From Bin80 sp965220365 (lineage in GTDB: Bacteria; Bacteroidota; Rhodothermia; Rhodothermales; Bin80), in contig OZ244823.1 in NCBI GenBank assembly GCA_965220365.1, positions 2,790,001-2,854,000 on the forward strand: a stretch of DNA of 64,000 nucleotides. Direction: 5' to 3'. Positions 53,799 to 64,000 of this stretch are shown here, in pieces (the first letter of the stretch is position 1; every line of letters starts with the position of its first letter). The notes beneath the pieces were generated by a model. It did no database searches, was not told the DNA's origin, and was given only the letters and a program-made list of their open reading frames with translations. The position numbers and the translations under genes are program-made.

Positions 53799-55967
53799 AT
53801 GGCTGACCTTCCATCTGACCATACTATTTCTGGTATCGGCTCAGCCGAGCTGGACACGCATACGGAAACCAATGGCCATTCTTCCGTCATTCAGAAAAAC
53901 ACTCCATTCACCGATATTGATGAGAGCTGTTATGGGGAAGGCTTTGATGTGGAACTGGTCCAGCCTTCTGACTTTGACCAAGGAACTCTCCCACGTGTAC
54001 TGCGCACTATGTATACGGCGCGGCTACTTGATGGAAAGATGCTCACCCTGCTCAAACAAGGGAAGGGCTTCTTCCATATAGGCTGCAGTGGCCACGAAGC
54101 TACACAGACCGCTATCGGACTCCTCAGCAAGCCCGGCCATGACTGGTTCTGTCCTTACTATCGCGATCTCGCACTTGCGCTCACCCTTGGACAAACGATT
54201 GAAGAAACCTTTCTCGATCACTTAGCCAAAGCAGATAGTGTGAACTCAGGAGGGCGTCAAATGCCTGCGCATTATGGTGCGCGGGACAAAAATATTTTCA
54301 GTGTCTGTTCTTCTGTTGGTTCTCAATACCTGCCGGCACTGGGACTTGCAATGGCTTCAATGAAGCGGGGCACGGATGCATTCACGTTGTGTTCTGCCGG
54401 AGATGGCGCAACCTCCCAGGGAGCTTTCCACGAAGCTCTGAACTGGGCAGCCCGTAATCAAGCTCCCGTTCTGTTTTTAATACAGGACAACAAGTACGCG
54501 ATTAGTGTTCCAGTCACTGAACAGACTGCAGGAGGAACTCCCTTTAAACTTGCCGGAGGCTATGAGGGCTTGGCGAGATACCGCGTGGATGGAACGGACT
54601 TCTTCAAGATCTACTCCGTTGCCAAAGCAGCAATTGCTCACTTGCGGGCAGGAAAGGGACCTGTCTGTTTAGTCGCTGATGTCGTCCGGCTTCTACCTCA
54701 TTCTTCTTCAGATAACCATCTCAAGTATCGTACCGAAGAGGAATTGATTGAAGACCAGACGACTGACCCGATTACCCGACTCGAACATGCCTTGATTGAA
54801 TCAAACATTCTGACCACCGCCCAGACAGAAGCTCTTCAAGAAGAGATCAAAACCGAGATCGACGAGGTGGCCCGCTCTGCAGAACAACGAATAGATCCAG
54901 ATCCTGAAAACGCGGTCACGCATGTTTTCTTTGAGGGAGATCTAAACCTCACCTACGGCATTGATGAGCCGGTGGGAGAGCCTGTAGTTATGGTAGATGC
55001 CATCAACCATGCCCTCCACGAAGAGATGGCGCGTGATGAATCCATTCTCGTCTACGGAGAAGATGTTGCGGGAAAGAAAGGTGGTGTGTTCACAGCCACC
55101 CGAGGGTTGACAGAAGAATTCGGTACGGAACGCTGCTTCAATTCCCCTTTAGCCGAAGCATCGATTATTGGAACTGCGGTTGGTCTCAGTTCTGCCGGTT
55201 TTAAGCCTGTTGTTGAGATCCAGTTCGCAGACTACATCTGGCCAGCAATGCAGCATCTGCGCAACCAGGTGGCTACATTGCGCTACCGGTCCAATAATAT
55301 ATGGTCCTGTCCCATGGTTATCCGGGTACCGTGTGGTGGCTATATCCATGGAGGCCTTTGTCACTCTCAAAATATTGAGAGCATCTTTGGCCACATGCCA
55401 GGAATCCGCGTCGTAATGCCTTCTTCCGCTGCAGATGCGAAAGGGCTACTGAAGACGGCAATCCGCAGCAAAGATCCCGTCTTATTTCTTGAGCACAAAG
55501 CTCTCTACCGGGCGGCGAGCGCCAGAGGTCCTGAGCCGGGTGAAGACTACCTGATTCCATTCGGAAAGGCACGTACCGTCCGTGAGGGAACGGACCTGAC
55601 GATCATCACCTATGGATTCCTTGTCCACAAGTGTCTTGCGGTTGCCAGACGACTCTCCAGAGAAAACCAGCTATCCGTTGAAGTGATTGATCTGCGCACT
55701 CTGATGCCACTGGATTCTGAAGCGGTGCTCTCTTCTGTCCAGAAGACGCATCGCCTGCTGATCGTGCACGAAGACCATGAATTTCTTGGCTATGGCGCAG
55801 AAGTTTCCGCCCAGATATCAGACGCAGGGTTCTCCTACCTGGATGCACCCGTACGACGCATAGGAGCAAAATTCTCCTACATCCCTTATGCCGACCCGCT
55901 GGAACGCGATGTTCTCCCCCAAGACGAAGACATCCTCTCCGCAGCCCGTTCGCTGGCTGTCTGGTAA
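53799..55967 (+). CDS. Fused alpha/beta E1 component of a 2-oxoacid dehydrogenase
   Basis: This thiamine-diphosphate enzyme decarboxylates a branched-chain 2-oxoacid or pyruvate and passes the acyl group to E2 lipoate. The 722-residue chain joins both subunits. The alpha half has IGCSGHEATQTAIG, FCPYYRDLALALTLG and the ThDP motif GDGATSQG (201-208) ending in DNKYAIS. The beta half begins near residue 395 with VDAINHALHEEM, then YGEDVAGKKGGVF and FADYIWPAMQHLRNQ. Such single-chain E1s are common in Bacteroidota-type bacteria and usually annotated as branched-chain. E2/E3 are not adjacent. ATG 53799 is preferred over an earlier frame start at 53760. Confidence 0.92.
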   Translation: MADLPSDHTISGIGSAELDTHTETNGHSSVIQKNTPFTDIDESCYGEGFDVELVQPSDFDQGTLPRVLRTMYTARLLDGKMLTLLKQGKGFFHIGCSGHEATQTAIGLLSKPGHDWFCPYYRDLALALTLGQTIEETFLDHLAKADSVNSGGRQMPAHYGARDKNIFSVCSSVGSQYLPALGLAMASMKRGTDAFTLCSAGDGATSQGAFHEALNWAARNQAPVLFLIQDNKYAISVPVTEQTAGGTPFKLAGGYEGLARYRVDGTDFFKIYSVAKAAIAHLRAGKGPVCLVADVVRLLPHSSSDNHLKYRTEEELIEDQTTDPITRLEHALIESNILTTAQTEALQEEIKTEIDEVARSAEQRIDPDPENAVTHVFFEGDLNLTYGIDEPVGEPVVMVDAINHALHEEMARDESILVYGEDVAGKKGGVFTATRGLTEEFGTERCFNSPLAEASIIGTAVGLSSAGFKPVVEIQFADYIWPAMQHLRNQVATLRYRSNNIWSCPMVIRVPCGGYIHGGLCHSQNIESIFGHMPGIRVVMPSSAADAKGLLKTAIRSKDPVLFLEHKALYRAASARGPEPGEDYLIPFGKARTVREGTDLTIITYGFLVHKCLAVARRLSRENQLSVEVIDLRTLMPLDSEAVLSSVQKTHRLLIVHEDHEFLGYGAEVSAQISDAGFSYLDAPVRRIGAKFSYIPYADPLERDVLPQDEDILSAARSLAVW

Positions 55968-56064
55968 ACCTACTCCAGGGGATGATCAACGCATCTGCCC
56001 TCGACGAGGGGGCGCATGTGCTCCCCTTCACGTTCTTATCCAAACGAAATTCGACAAAGTGCCC

Positions 56065-56068
56065 CTAG
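56065..56068. repeat. 4-bp direct repeat, left (IS1634 copy 2)
   Basis: CTAG precedes the terminal repeat and recurs at 60165-60168, beyond the intron, showing that the intron lies within the element. Confidence 0.75.
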
Positions 56069-56168
56069 CCCAAGTTTAACATAAAATACTGATTCCAGCG
56101 TTGAGCGGGGGCTTTCGGCCCGATTCAGGCCGATTAGGGCACTACCGATTGGCATGGATTGGGTCTGT

Positions 56169-57983
56169 TCAGATCGTGGTGATTTCCGTTTCAAGTGGAC
56201 GCGGCTCGATCTTCAGCGCCTCGTAAATTTCGCGTTGATCTGCATCGGGATCCGAGGTGAGGCGCGTGTGCACGGCTACGTGATCGTTTCGTGTTTGATG
56301 GATGGTAGCCCGTCGTTGGGACGAGAGCACATTGCGAATGGTGGTCCAACTCCAGGAGATTCCCTGTTGCCGCAGGTAGGTTCGCACCACTTGTACGACC
56401 TGATACGCAAGCACAGTGATGAACAGATGCCCTTGGGTGCGTTGATCGGTTTGGTGAAAGATAGGCCGCAATCCCAACTCACTCTTGAGCGAGCGGAACA
56501 CGGCCTCCAGATCCGTCAGCATGATATAGGTCTGCCACAGCTGAGCGGTGGAAAGCTCCATGACGTTGGTCCTCAAGCGGTAGGTGCCGGGATCGGTCCA
56601 CATCGAATTCGCTTTCGGCCGCGCACGCCACTTCACCTGCACCGCCTTCTCTTGCTTCTCATCGGCAATCACCTCAATGTCGTAGTGCTGTCCAATCCCA
56701 CCACTGCTTTTCTTGAATCGTCCAATCCGCTCCCAAATCCGCGAAAGCTTCTTCGTCGTCTTCGGTCGGGATAACCCCTGGTCCAACTGCGTGAGCTGTG
56801 CTTCAAACTTCGCACGACGACGTGCCACCATGGCTTGCTCCTTCTTGATCCGTTGGCTCGAACGACAATAGACCCGGACCTCTTCCGAGTCCCGGACCTC
56901 ATACAGTTCTACGCCGTTATCCAACTCGGTCACCTCTTGATCTGCCGGATCAAAGACCCGGGCCCGCTCCCGACTCATCACCAGATATCTGTACTTGGCC
57001 TGGCGAAGCCATTGCACGTTTTCCGCGGTTGCAATCCCCCGATCCATAATCACAATGGCCTCGTTCGGGGCATCCGCTTCCTGGAGCATCGTTTGGAGGG
57101 TCTCCGCCTCTGCCGTATTGCCGGCATAGATCTTTGAGCGCCGCACAAATCCACTCCCATCCAGAACCAGAGCCAAGGTGATCAGAGGACGATCATTCCG
57201 CTTCTCCTTGGACCGCCCACGCTTGGCCAACGATTGAGCAGATCCCGATCCCGCCAGATAGGTATTGGTCAGATCCAACAGCGTCACCGTACATCCCAAT
57301 CCAAACAGGGACATGGCTTCGGTGAATACCTGCGATTCAATCGCATCGCGGTGCTTCACCAGTTGATCGGAGGCCCGGTAGAGATGCATCAAACTCATGC
57401 GCTGGAACGATCCTCCCAGGAATTCCCCAAGACCGCTCTCGTTACAGAGCCACGCATAGGTTGCGCGCTCGGAAGCAGGCTTGGCCAAGCGTCCGACAAT
57501 CGCCCCCAATGCCGCATGCTGGGTCTTGGGAGTCATCCCAAGGCCCCGCAACAGCTTCGGGATTCCCAGCTGGTTCAGGGCCCACAAGGACACATGTTCC
57601 ACCCCCACACTCCGCACCATGCTCATACGGGTAGAGGCGACATCCACCGTGTGCCATCTCGGATCCAGTGGCTCGCCCTGGGCCAGCTTTGCCTGTCGCA
57701 GCCGCTCGGCCTGCTTGGCGAACAACTGCCCAACGATGGCCTCGGCCTGATCCTCCAACGGTTTGGGCAAGGGCGGCAGGAGCGAGACCTGCCCCTGGAG
57801 AAGTTCGTCAATCCGGCGGCAGAGCAGAGGCCAGTCGGATTCCTTGACCGGAAATTGACTTCCCAGATGCAGGAGCGTCTCCTGCTTCACCTTGGCGCCG
57901 TAGCGGACATTGTGAACGAGCCGGAACGCATGATAGGTGGTTCCGTCCTTCATGGTCCGGGTCATGGTTTTTCGGATAAACAT
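56169..57983 (-). CDS. IS1634-family transposase, copy 2
   Basis: This 604-residue transposase is identical to copy 1 at every residue compared except Ala for Pro in NTAEAETL. All DDE-region motifs described for copy 1 are present and the frame is intact. The intron does not touch the coding sequence but sits between the outer terminal repeat and the transposase promoter region. Transcription and transposition of this copy may therefore be altered. Confidence 0.97.
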   Translation of the reverse strand: MFIRKTMTRTMKDGTTYHAFRLVHNVRYGAKVKQETLLHLGSQFPVKESDWPLLCRRIDELLQGQVSLLPPLPKPLEDQAEAIVGQLFAKQAERLRQAKLAQGEPLDPRWHTVDVASTRMSMVRSVGVEHVSLWALNQLGIPKLLRGLGMTPKTQHAALGAIVGRLAKPASERATYAWLCNESGLGEFLGGSFQRMSLMHLYRASDQLVKHRDAIESQVFTEAMSLFGLGCTVTLLDLTNTYLAGSGSAQSLAKRGRSKEKRNDRPLITLALVLDGSGFVRRSKIYAGNTAEAETLQTMLQEADAPNEAIVIMDRGIATAENVQWLRQAKYRYLVMSRERARVFDPADQEVTELDNGVELYEVRDSEEVRVYCRSSQRIKKEQAMVARRRAKFEAQLTQLDQGLSRPKTTKKLSRIWERIGRFKKSSGGIGQHYDIEVIADEKQEKAVQVKWRARPKANSMWTDPGTYRLRTNVMELSTAQLWQTYIMLTDLEAVFRSLKSELGLRPIFHQTDQRTQGHLFITVLAYQVVQVVRTYLRQQGISWSWTTIRNVLSSQRRATIHQTRNDHVAVHTRLTSDPDADQREIYEALKIEPRPLETEITTI

Positions 57984-58140
57984 GATGGCAGGAAACGAAG
58001 GGGGCCGGCGAAGGTTCCCACAGAAAACGCATTATGGCACTACAATCGTCCGAATCCACGAACGACGCAAAAGGAAATGGGCCAATGCAGGCTGGAATCA
58101 AAGGTTCGGGGCCAAGGTCAGGCGAAAAAAAAACTAAAAA

Positions 58141-58159
58141 AGGCCCCAAAATGGGGCCT
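58141..58159 (-). terminator. Rho-independent terminator inside IS1634 copy 2
   Basis: On the minus strand AGGCCCC/GGGGCCT forms the same hairpin as in copy 1, followed by a T run (58131-58140). It directly follows the intron's 3' exon, three bases beyond the splice junction at 58162/58163, and would stop intron transcripts from entering the transposase gene. Confidence 0.86.
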
Positions 58160-58243
58160 CGTGTAGAGTCAGGGGGCGGCGCGGTACTCTTAGGATCCGG
58201 TGGCTCATCCGTCACTTTCGTTCCGGGCCTCAGTCCGGCTTCC

Positions 58244-59656
<1,413 letters not shown>

Positions 59657-60164
59657 GTCCCTTTTTCCTTTACCTGCCATGCCCGATTCAGGACCCCTTC
59701 CCTCGACAGGCATTACCCTGCGTCTTCAGTAATACGGGCCCATCCGCCACCCTACCGGCCCGGCCTGTCCCTCGCAGGATGCCAGTTTGCCTCGTGCAAA
59801 GGCACCGATAGGGCTTCCCGTGTTGCCACGCTTTCCATCTTCCAGACGTGCCAGCGTCAATACCCCGGCGAGACATGTCGGTGCATACATCGTTCGCTTC
59901 CCGATCACATGGCAGACTTCCCCATATTAACGGAAGGTCGTCTCTCGCATTACCCGTTTCGAGGCCTGCTCGACGTTCACGCGTGTTCTGGCCCGCCTGC
60001 TCGCTAAGCCACCTTAAATGTGGCCCGTTTACTCCGAAGTGCTTCATGCTATGTCGTTACCTCCATAACACGCTACGAATGCTACCATTTGGAACGATAG
60101 TTAATGGGCGGGTTTCGCACCCGCTAGGAAAACGCGCCTTTCCACGGCGCACGTTAAACTTGGG

Positions 60165-60168
60165 CTAG
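60165..60168. repeat. 4-bp direct repeat, right (IS1634 copy 2)
   Basis: CTAG follows the outer terminal repeat, matching 56065-56068. Confidence 0.75.
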
Positions 60169-60175
60169 GTATTCA

Positions 60176-61387
60176 TCACCGGGTAATCTGAACAAACCTG
60201 CGCTTGCCTACTTTGATCAGAAAGGGGGCTCGTTCGGCTATATCCAGTACTAGGCGGCTGTCCGTCACCCTTTGTCCATCAATACTGACTGCTCCCTGCT
60301 CAACCAGTCTGCGTGCTGCACCATTTGAAGGAGTCAAATCGGCCATGGTAAGCAAGTTCAGGAGTCCTATTGGGCCGTCGGTCTCCGGCTGAAACGATGG
60401 TACATCGTCCGGGACCTGCTTACGTATGACGGTACGTTCAAAATGCTCTCGTGCCTTTGCTGCGTTTTCGGCCCCATGATAAAGCCGGGTAATGGAGAAT
60501 GCAAGCCGGTGCTTTGCATCCCGTGGATTTGTGGCACACAGTTTTTTCAATGCTGGTAAATCTGCCGTCTCCTCATCACTCGCAAGCTCGAAATAACGAT
60601 ACGTCAACGTATCCGGGATGGAGAGAACTTTGCCATACATGATTTCTGCCGATTCGGTGAGGCCTATGTAGTTGTCAAGCGACTTCGACATTTTCTCTGC
60701 TCCATCCAGCCCCTCCAGAATTGGAAGTGTAATACAGACCTGGGGCTCTTGCCCCACACTCTTTTGCACGGTCCTCCCCATTAGCAGATTGAACTTCTGG
60801 TCGGTTCCACCCAGTTCAATATCCGCTTCTATCTCTACCGAATCCTGAGCCTGTGCGAGTGGATAAAGAAATTCATGTAACCCAATCGCATCTCCTTTGG
60901 CATAGCGTCCTGAAAAATCATCGCGCTCCAACATGCGAGCGACCGTGGATTTTCCCGCCAACCGGACTACATCCTCAAAAGACAGCTTTCCGAGCCACTC
61001 GGAATTATACACGATGCGAATACGATCCGGGTGCAGAACCTGTAAAGCCTGCTGAAAGTAAGTTTCCCCATTGCGGCGGGTTTCTTCAAGTGAGAGTGCA
61101 GGTCGCATTTTTGAGCGACCACTCGCATCTCCAATCATCCCGGTAAAGTCCCCAACAATCAGGACAATCTCATGCCCGAAGTCCTGGAATTGCCGAAGCT
61201 TCCGCAGTACGACTGCATGTCCAAGATGCAGGTCCGGTCGACTAGGGTCACATCCTAGCTTCACGGTGAGTGGCTTTCCTGTTTCCTCTGCACGGAGCAG
61301 TTTTTTGCGAAGCTCTTCTTCCGGTATGATCTCCTGAACACCGCGCTTTAAGTGCAGGATCTGCTCCGCTACTGGTGGAAAATGCAT
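60176..61387 (-). CDS. tyrS: Tyrosyl-tRNA synthetase
   Basis: TyrRS charges tRNA-Tyr. The class I signature HLGH is at 54-57 (LGCDPSRPDLHLGHAVVL) and KMSKS is at 232-236. The C-terminal ~70 residues form an S4-like RNA-binding domain (SNGAARRLVEQGAVSIDGQRV). The 403-residue length fits the TyrRS subtype with a shortened anticodon region. It is the last gene of the rimM-to-tyrS run, one base after smpB, and its stop lies 7 bp before the IS1634 target repeat. Confidence 0.96.
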   Translation of the reverse strand: MHFPPVAEQILHLKRGVQEIIPEEELRKKLLRAEETGKPLTVKLGCDPSRPDLHLGHAVVLRKLRQFQDFGHEIVLIVGDFTGMIGDASGRSKMRPALSLEETRRNGETYFQQALQVLHPDRIRIVYNSEWLGKLSFEDVVRLAGKSTVARMLERDDFSGRYAKGDAIGLHEFLYPLAQAQDSVEIEADIELGGTDQKFNLLMGRTVQKSVGQEPQVCITLPILEGLDGAEKMSKSLDNYIGLTESAEIMYGKVLSIPDTLTYRYFELASDEETADLPALKKLCATNPRDAKHRLAFSITRLYHGAENAAKAREHFERTVIRKQVPDDVPSFQPETDGPIGLLNLLTMADLTPSNGAARRLVEQGAVSIDGQRVTDSRLVLDIAERAPFLIKVGKRRFVQITR

Positions 61388-61388
61388 G

Positions 61389-61844
61389 TCAGTATTGCTT
61401 CAGAGTTCGTTCCAGTTGTCGCTTGGTATCCCGCTCCGCCATGTCAGCCCGCTTGTCAAAGAGTTTTTTTCCCCGGGCGACACCAATTTCCACCTTTATC
61501 TTGCGGTGATTCAGATAAAATCTGAGCGGGATTAATGTGTTGCCCTTTTGTTCGACTGCTTTTTGCAAACGTGCGATTTCTTTGCGATGCAACAGAAGTT
61601 TTCGGGGGCGAAGGGGATCATGATTATTCAGGTTCCCATGCTTATAGTGTGAGATATGCGCATCAACCAGGAACACCTCCTGCTGCTCAATTTTGCACCA
61701 TGCCTCCGCCAAGCTCACACGTCCGTCGCGAATCGATTTTACCTCGGTTCCAACCAGTACCATTCCAGCCTCAATAGTATCCAGAATATGATACTGTCGC
61801 CGGGCCCGACGATTACTTGCCAGGGTTGTCTTTGATTTTTCCAT
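61389..61844 (-). CDS. smpB: SsrA-binding protein SmpB
   Basis: SmpB binds tmRNA and delivers it to stalled ribosomes for trans-translation. The 151-residue basic protein has the family segments NRRARRQYHILDTIEAGMVLVGTEVKSIRDG, SHYKHGN and DPLRPRKLLLHRKEI. A Lys/Arg-rich C-terminal tail ends LERTLKQY. The ssrA gene is not in the window. It is separated by 3 bp from mqnA upstream and by one base from tyrS. Confidence 0.96.
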   Translation of the reverse strand: MEKSKTTLASNRRARRQYHILDTIEAGMVLVGTEVKSIRDGRVSLAEAWCKIEQQEVFLVDAHISHYKHGNLNNHDPLRPRKLLLHRKEIARLQKAVEQKGNTLIPLRFYLNHRKIKVEIGVARGKKLFDKRADMAERDTKRQLERTLKQY

Positions 61845-61847
61845 TTC

Positions 61848-62645
61848 TCACAGCCTTTCCCCTCCACTCTGTCCCATATCCCGCCCCCACAACGGCAACT
61901 GCTGTCCATGCTCTGATGCAAATATTGGCAGTGGTACAAGGTCTTCTGTCATCCCATAATAATACATGTATTCCCGGATTGCGGTAAGTCCGGCAATGGT
62001 AACATCATCCAGGCGCAGCCGGAGGCTTTCACCGAAAAAATTGTCTTCCGGCGAGTCTGACCGGGCTCCCCATTCTTGCGCAACGATTTCAGCCTCCTTT
62101 GTGAGTTCAATCAACGATTGCGTCATTAGGTCGGTCCCCGCCCCTTTCAAACAAGCGTATACGCCCCACACCATCGGGTATTGAGCAAGCTCATACCACT
62201 CCTGCCCAAGATCCAATGTACTTGGATCATCGACCTGGGGCAGTGGTGTCGATTTCAGGAGCAATTCAATATCGGCTTGTCCATCAAAAACAACCTGAAC
62301 CTGCCGTCCATAATGCTCTTTCAGAATTACTCTTGCCATGAATTCTTCAAGCCTCTGATCAGGGGAAGATTTCAGTACTTTAGCCTGTTGGAGGTCTTGA
62401 TGAATGCGTAGCCGCGCGAACGGATACTCCCATGAGGATACTGCCCCACCAGATACGATATCAAATTCCTCTACCGCTGCGAATACAGTGGTCACCGGCA
62501 ACAGTGCTATATCAACCTGTTGCTGACGCAATAAATCCACACAATATGAGGCCGAATGTTTCTCTGTCTCTCTGCACAATGCCTGAGCAGCAGCCTCAAG
62601 GCATTTCGTCGATGGAAAATCCCAGAACGCCAATTGCATCGGCAA
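61848..62645 (-). CDS. mqnA: MqnA-like chorismate dehydratase (futalosine pathway)
   Basis: MqnA/MqnD proteins have a periplasmic-binding-like fold and act in the futalosine route to menaquinone. MqnA dehydrates chorismate to 3-enolpyruvylbenzoate. The 265-residue sequence has VDIALLPVTTVFA, LDLGQEWYELAQYPMVWGVYA and IREYMYYYGMTEDL, in family order and at family length. MqnD cannot be excluded, but the EWYELxxYPMVW-type segment favours MqnA. There is no signal peptide. It lies two bases after rplS and three before smpB, an unusual place for a quinone gene. Confidence 0.78.
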   Translation of the reverse strand: MPMQLAFWDFPSTKCLEAAAQALCRETEKHSASYCVDLLRQQQVDIALLPVTTVFAAVEEFDIVSGGAVSSWEYPFARLRIHQDLQQAKVLKSSPDQRLEEFMARVILKEHYGRQVQVVFDGQADIELLLKSTPLPQVDDPSTLDLGQEWYELAQYPMVWGVYACLKGAGTDLMTQSLIELTKEAEIVAQEWGARSDSPEDNFFGESLRLRLDDVTIAGLTAIREYMYYYGMTEDLVPLPIFASEHGQQLPLWGRDMGQSGGERL

Positions 62646-62647
62646 TT

Positions 62648-63007
62648 CTAGGAATCTCGCACGCGTTCCTTGATACGGGAGGCTTTACCGCGCAAATCAC
62701 GAAGGTAGTAGAGCTTTGCTCGACGTACTCTCCCGAAGCGTTTGACTTCCACATGTGCAATTCTCGGGGAATGGAACGGGAAAACTCGCTCAACCCCGAT
62801 ACCACTGGAAATCTTTCTGACCATAAAGGTCTTGTTGGCACCTGCGCCACGGATCGCAATGACCGTACCTTGAAAAACCTGTATTCGTTCTTTCCCCCCT
62901 TCGGTCACACGCAGATGTACGGCCACCGTATCTCCAGCTTCAAAATCCGGTAACGAATCTTCACGTAACTGTGTGTTTTCTACGATTTTCAGCAGATCTT
63001 TAGACAT
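62648..63007 (-). CDS. rplS: 50S ribosomal protein L19
   Basis: L19 lies at the 30S-50S interface. From ATG 63007 the protein is 119 residues with FEAGDTVAVHLRVTEGGKERIQVFQGTVIA, FMVRKISSGIGVERVFPFHSP and KRFGRVRRAKLYYLRDLRGKASRIKE, all hallmark segments. An ORF extension to 63109 overlaps trmD and was rejected. It occupies its usual place after rimM and trmD. Confidence 0.97.
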   Translation of the reverse strand: MSKDLLKIVENTQLREDSLPDFEAGDTVAVHLRVTEGGKERIQVFQGTVIAIRGAGANKTFMVRKISSGIGVERVFPFHSPRIAHVEVKRFGRVRRAKLYYLRDLRGKASRIKERVRDS

Positions 63008-63024
63008 GATTCTTAGAGCTAGTG

Positions 63025-63711
63025 TCAGGTTTGAACCTGTGCGGCGTGCTGTTGCCAGAGATCCGGGCGCCGCTCCCGGGTACGCTGTTGCCGAATTTGA
63101 TCGCGCCATTCGACAATTTTGTTATGATTTCCACTACGGAGTACTTCCGGGACCTGAAGTCCACGAAAAGAAGCGGGGCGTGTGTACTCTGGGGCACCAA
63201 GAAGCCCATCCTGGAATGAGTCTTCCAGCGCAGATTGTGCATCTCCAAGCACCCCAGGAATTAGCCGCAGTACTGCATCTATGACCAGAAGTGAAGGAAG
63301 TTCTCCACCACTGAGTACATAATCCCCTACCGATATCTCCCGAGTCACCAGCGTTTCCCGCACCCGGTGATCCACCCCTTTATAATGCCCCGCAAGTAGA
63401 ACGAGATGATTCTTGAGCGAGAGTGTGTTCGCCAGGGACTGGGTAAAGGGCTCACCATCCGGACTCAAATAGATCACCTCATCCGGACGATGATTCAGTT
63501 CCTCAATGCAGTTAAAGATCGGTTCTGGTTTCAGCACCATCCCGACACCCCCACCATAAGGGTAGTCGTCAATTTGCTGGTGCTGCCCCTCTGCATACGT
63601 CCGCAGATCGTGCACACGCAATACGACATCTTTCTTTGCCCGGCGCACCACGGTCAGGTCAAGTGCTTTCTTGAGCTGGTCCGGCAATGCCGTTACAATG
63701 TCGATTCGCAT
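63025..63711 (-). CDS. trmD: tRNA (guanine-N1-)-methyltransferase
   Basis: TrmD methylates G37 of tRNAs reading CNN codons, preventing frameshifts. The trefoil-knot SAM-binding motifs are visible: DDYPYGGGVGMVLKPEPI, YLSPDGEPFTQSLA, LLAGHYKGVDHRV and ISVGDYVLSGGELPSLLVIDAV. The 228-residue length is typical. It lies between rimM (7-bp gap) and rplS (17-bp gap). Confidence 0.97.
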   Translation of the reverse strand: MRIDIVTALPDQLKKALDLTVVRRAKKDVVLRVHDLRTYAEGQHQQIDDYPYGGGVGMVLKPEPIFNCIEELNHRPDEVIYLSPDGEPFTQSLANTLSLKNHLVLLAGHYKGVDHRVRETLVTREISVGDYVLSGGELPSLLVIDAVLRLIPGVLGDAQSALEDSFQDGLLGAPEYTRPASFRGLQVPEVLRSGNHNKIVEWRDQIRQQRTRERRPDLWQQHAAQVQT

Positions 63712-63718
63712 GGTCTCT

Positions 63719-64000
63719 TTAGTCTAAAAGCCCCTCCAAAGTTCGGATCACCATACGCTTCTGGTCGATATCCGTTGACACGATAAATGCAGGGACTGCA
63801 GGAATCAGCGCTTCCTTCTTTCCTGGACGTTCAATGAGATACAGGGAATGACTTTGCGTATCCCATATATCTTTCAGGGTGCCAACTGATTCCCCCTCAT
63901 CCGTCACGACTTCGACCCCAATCAGGTCATGCAGAAAGAACTCCCCCGGCTGCAAAGGTGGCAGATCATTCAGGTCCGCAAAGACTAGTGGCTTCTCTAA
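63719..64000 (-). CDS. rimM: 16S rRNA processing protein RimM, N-terminal part missing
   Basis: The frame is open to the end of the window, so only the C-terminal ~93 residues are visible. Reading inward it gives KPLVFADLNDLPPLQPGEFF, then LHDLIGVEVVTDEGESVGTLKDIW and the PRC-barrel segment ALIPAVPAFIVSTDIDQKRMVI. RimM assists 30S maturation. The TTG at 63955 is internal, not a start. Its position before trmD and rplS is the standard order. Confidence 0.93.
   Translation of the reverse strand, partial: LEKPLVFADLNDLPPLQPGEFFLHDLIGVEVVTDEGESVGTLKDIWDTQSHSLYLIERPGKKEALIPAVPAFIVSTDIDQKRMVIRTLEGLLD

Noticed and set aside
55968..56060. Terminator after the fused E1 gene (CCCTCG/CGAGGG)
   Set aside because: The loop would be a single base unless the stem is shortened, and there is no T run after it.
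58141..58163. Idea that the intron is a class C group II intron targeted to a terminator hairpin
   Set aside because: Class C introns insert downstream of a terminator, with the hairpin in the 5' exon. Here the hairpin lies in the 3' exon, and the 5' exon is the IS terminal repeat.

Overview
The window looks like a chromosomal segment, of roughly balanced base composition, from a Gram-negative bacterium of the Bacteroidota/Rhodothermota kind. The pointers are a bacillithiol deacetylase (bshB1), a MqnA-type menaquinone gene, a single-chain alpha/beta 2-oxoacid dehydrogenase E1, a beta-propeller protein with a type IX secretion-like C-terminal domain, a BamD lipoprotein, and an outer-membrane beta-barrel protein. 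The assignment is inference from gene content; there is no rRNA in the window.

From 1 to 17.2 kb is one long minus-strand housekeeping block. In transcription order it runs hrcA-grpE-dnaJ, leuS-bshB1, efp-accB-accC-gcvH-guaA, a TPR/periplasmic-binding protein, bamD, nadD, a PhoU-like protein, a thioredoxin-fold protein and a NhaC-family antiporter. It meets the end of a truncated cyanophycinase-like gene. From 17.3 to 32 kb the content is mixed: sppA, an outer-membrane barrel flanked by a copied scrap of sppA, a GH3 glycosidase, a DUF4143 ATPase, gpmI-nth, a DUF4105 membrane protein, tRNA-Glu and tRNA-His, ribH with a PorZ-like propeller protein, and a lipoprotein sulfatase.

From 32.05 to about 40.1 kb is an accessory island. 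It holds an ISL3-family element with a perfect 8-bp target duplication and a tandemly duplicated ~1.5-kb unit, each copy encoding a P-loop ATPase. An IS1634-family element sits in the tail of the first unit. The tail of the second unit carries a remnant of an IS1634 end joined to a group II intron 5' end. A more A+T-rich orphan HsdR-N/PD-(D/E)XK nuclease gene follows.

From 40.2 to 55.97 kb housekeeping resumes: nrnA-pepA-pdxA-AGCS symporter-nhaC and pyrC-ddl-murF operons on the minus strand, then a two-component system and a fused E1 dehydrogenase on the plus strand. From 56.07 to 60.16 kb lies a second IS1634 copy, whose end is split by a complete group II intron. The window closes with the minus-strand operon rimM-trmD-rplS-mqnA-smpB-tyrS.

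The most interesting material is in the mobile and accessory DNA. A group II intron is inserted at an exact position 12 nt inside an IS1634 end, and the same junction recurs as a fossil 20 kb away. The tandem ATPase paralogs are almost identical at their 5' ends but sharply divergent in the C-terminal domain, and they lie next to an orphan restriction-type nuclease. No CRISPR array, rRNA or recognisable riboswitch was seen.
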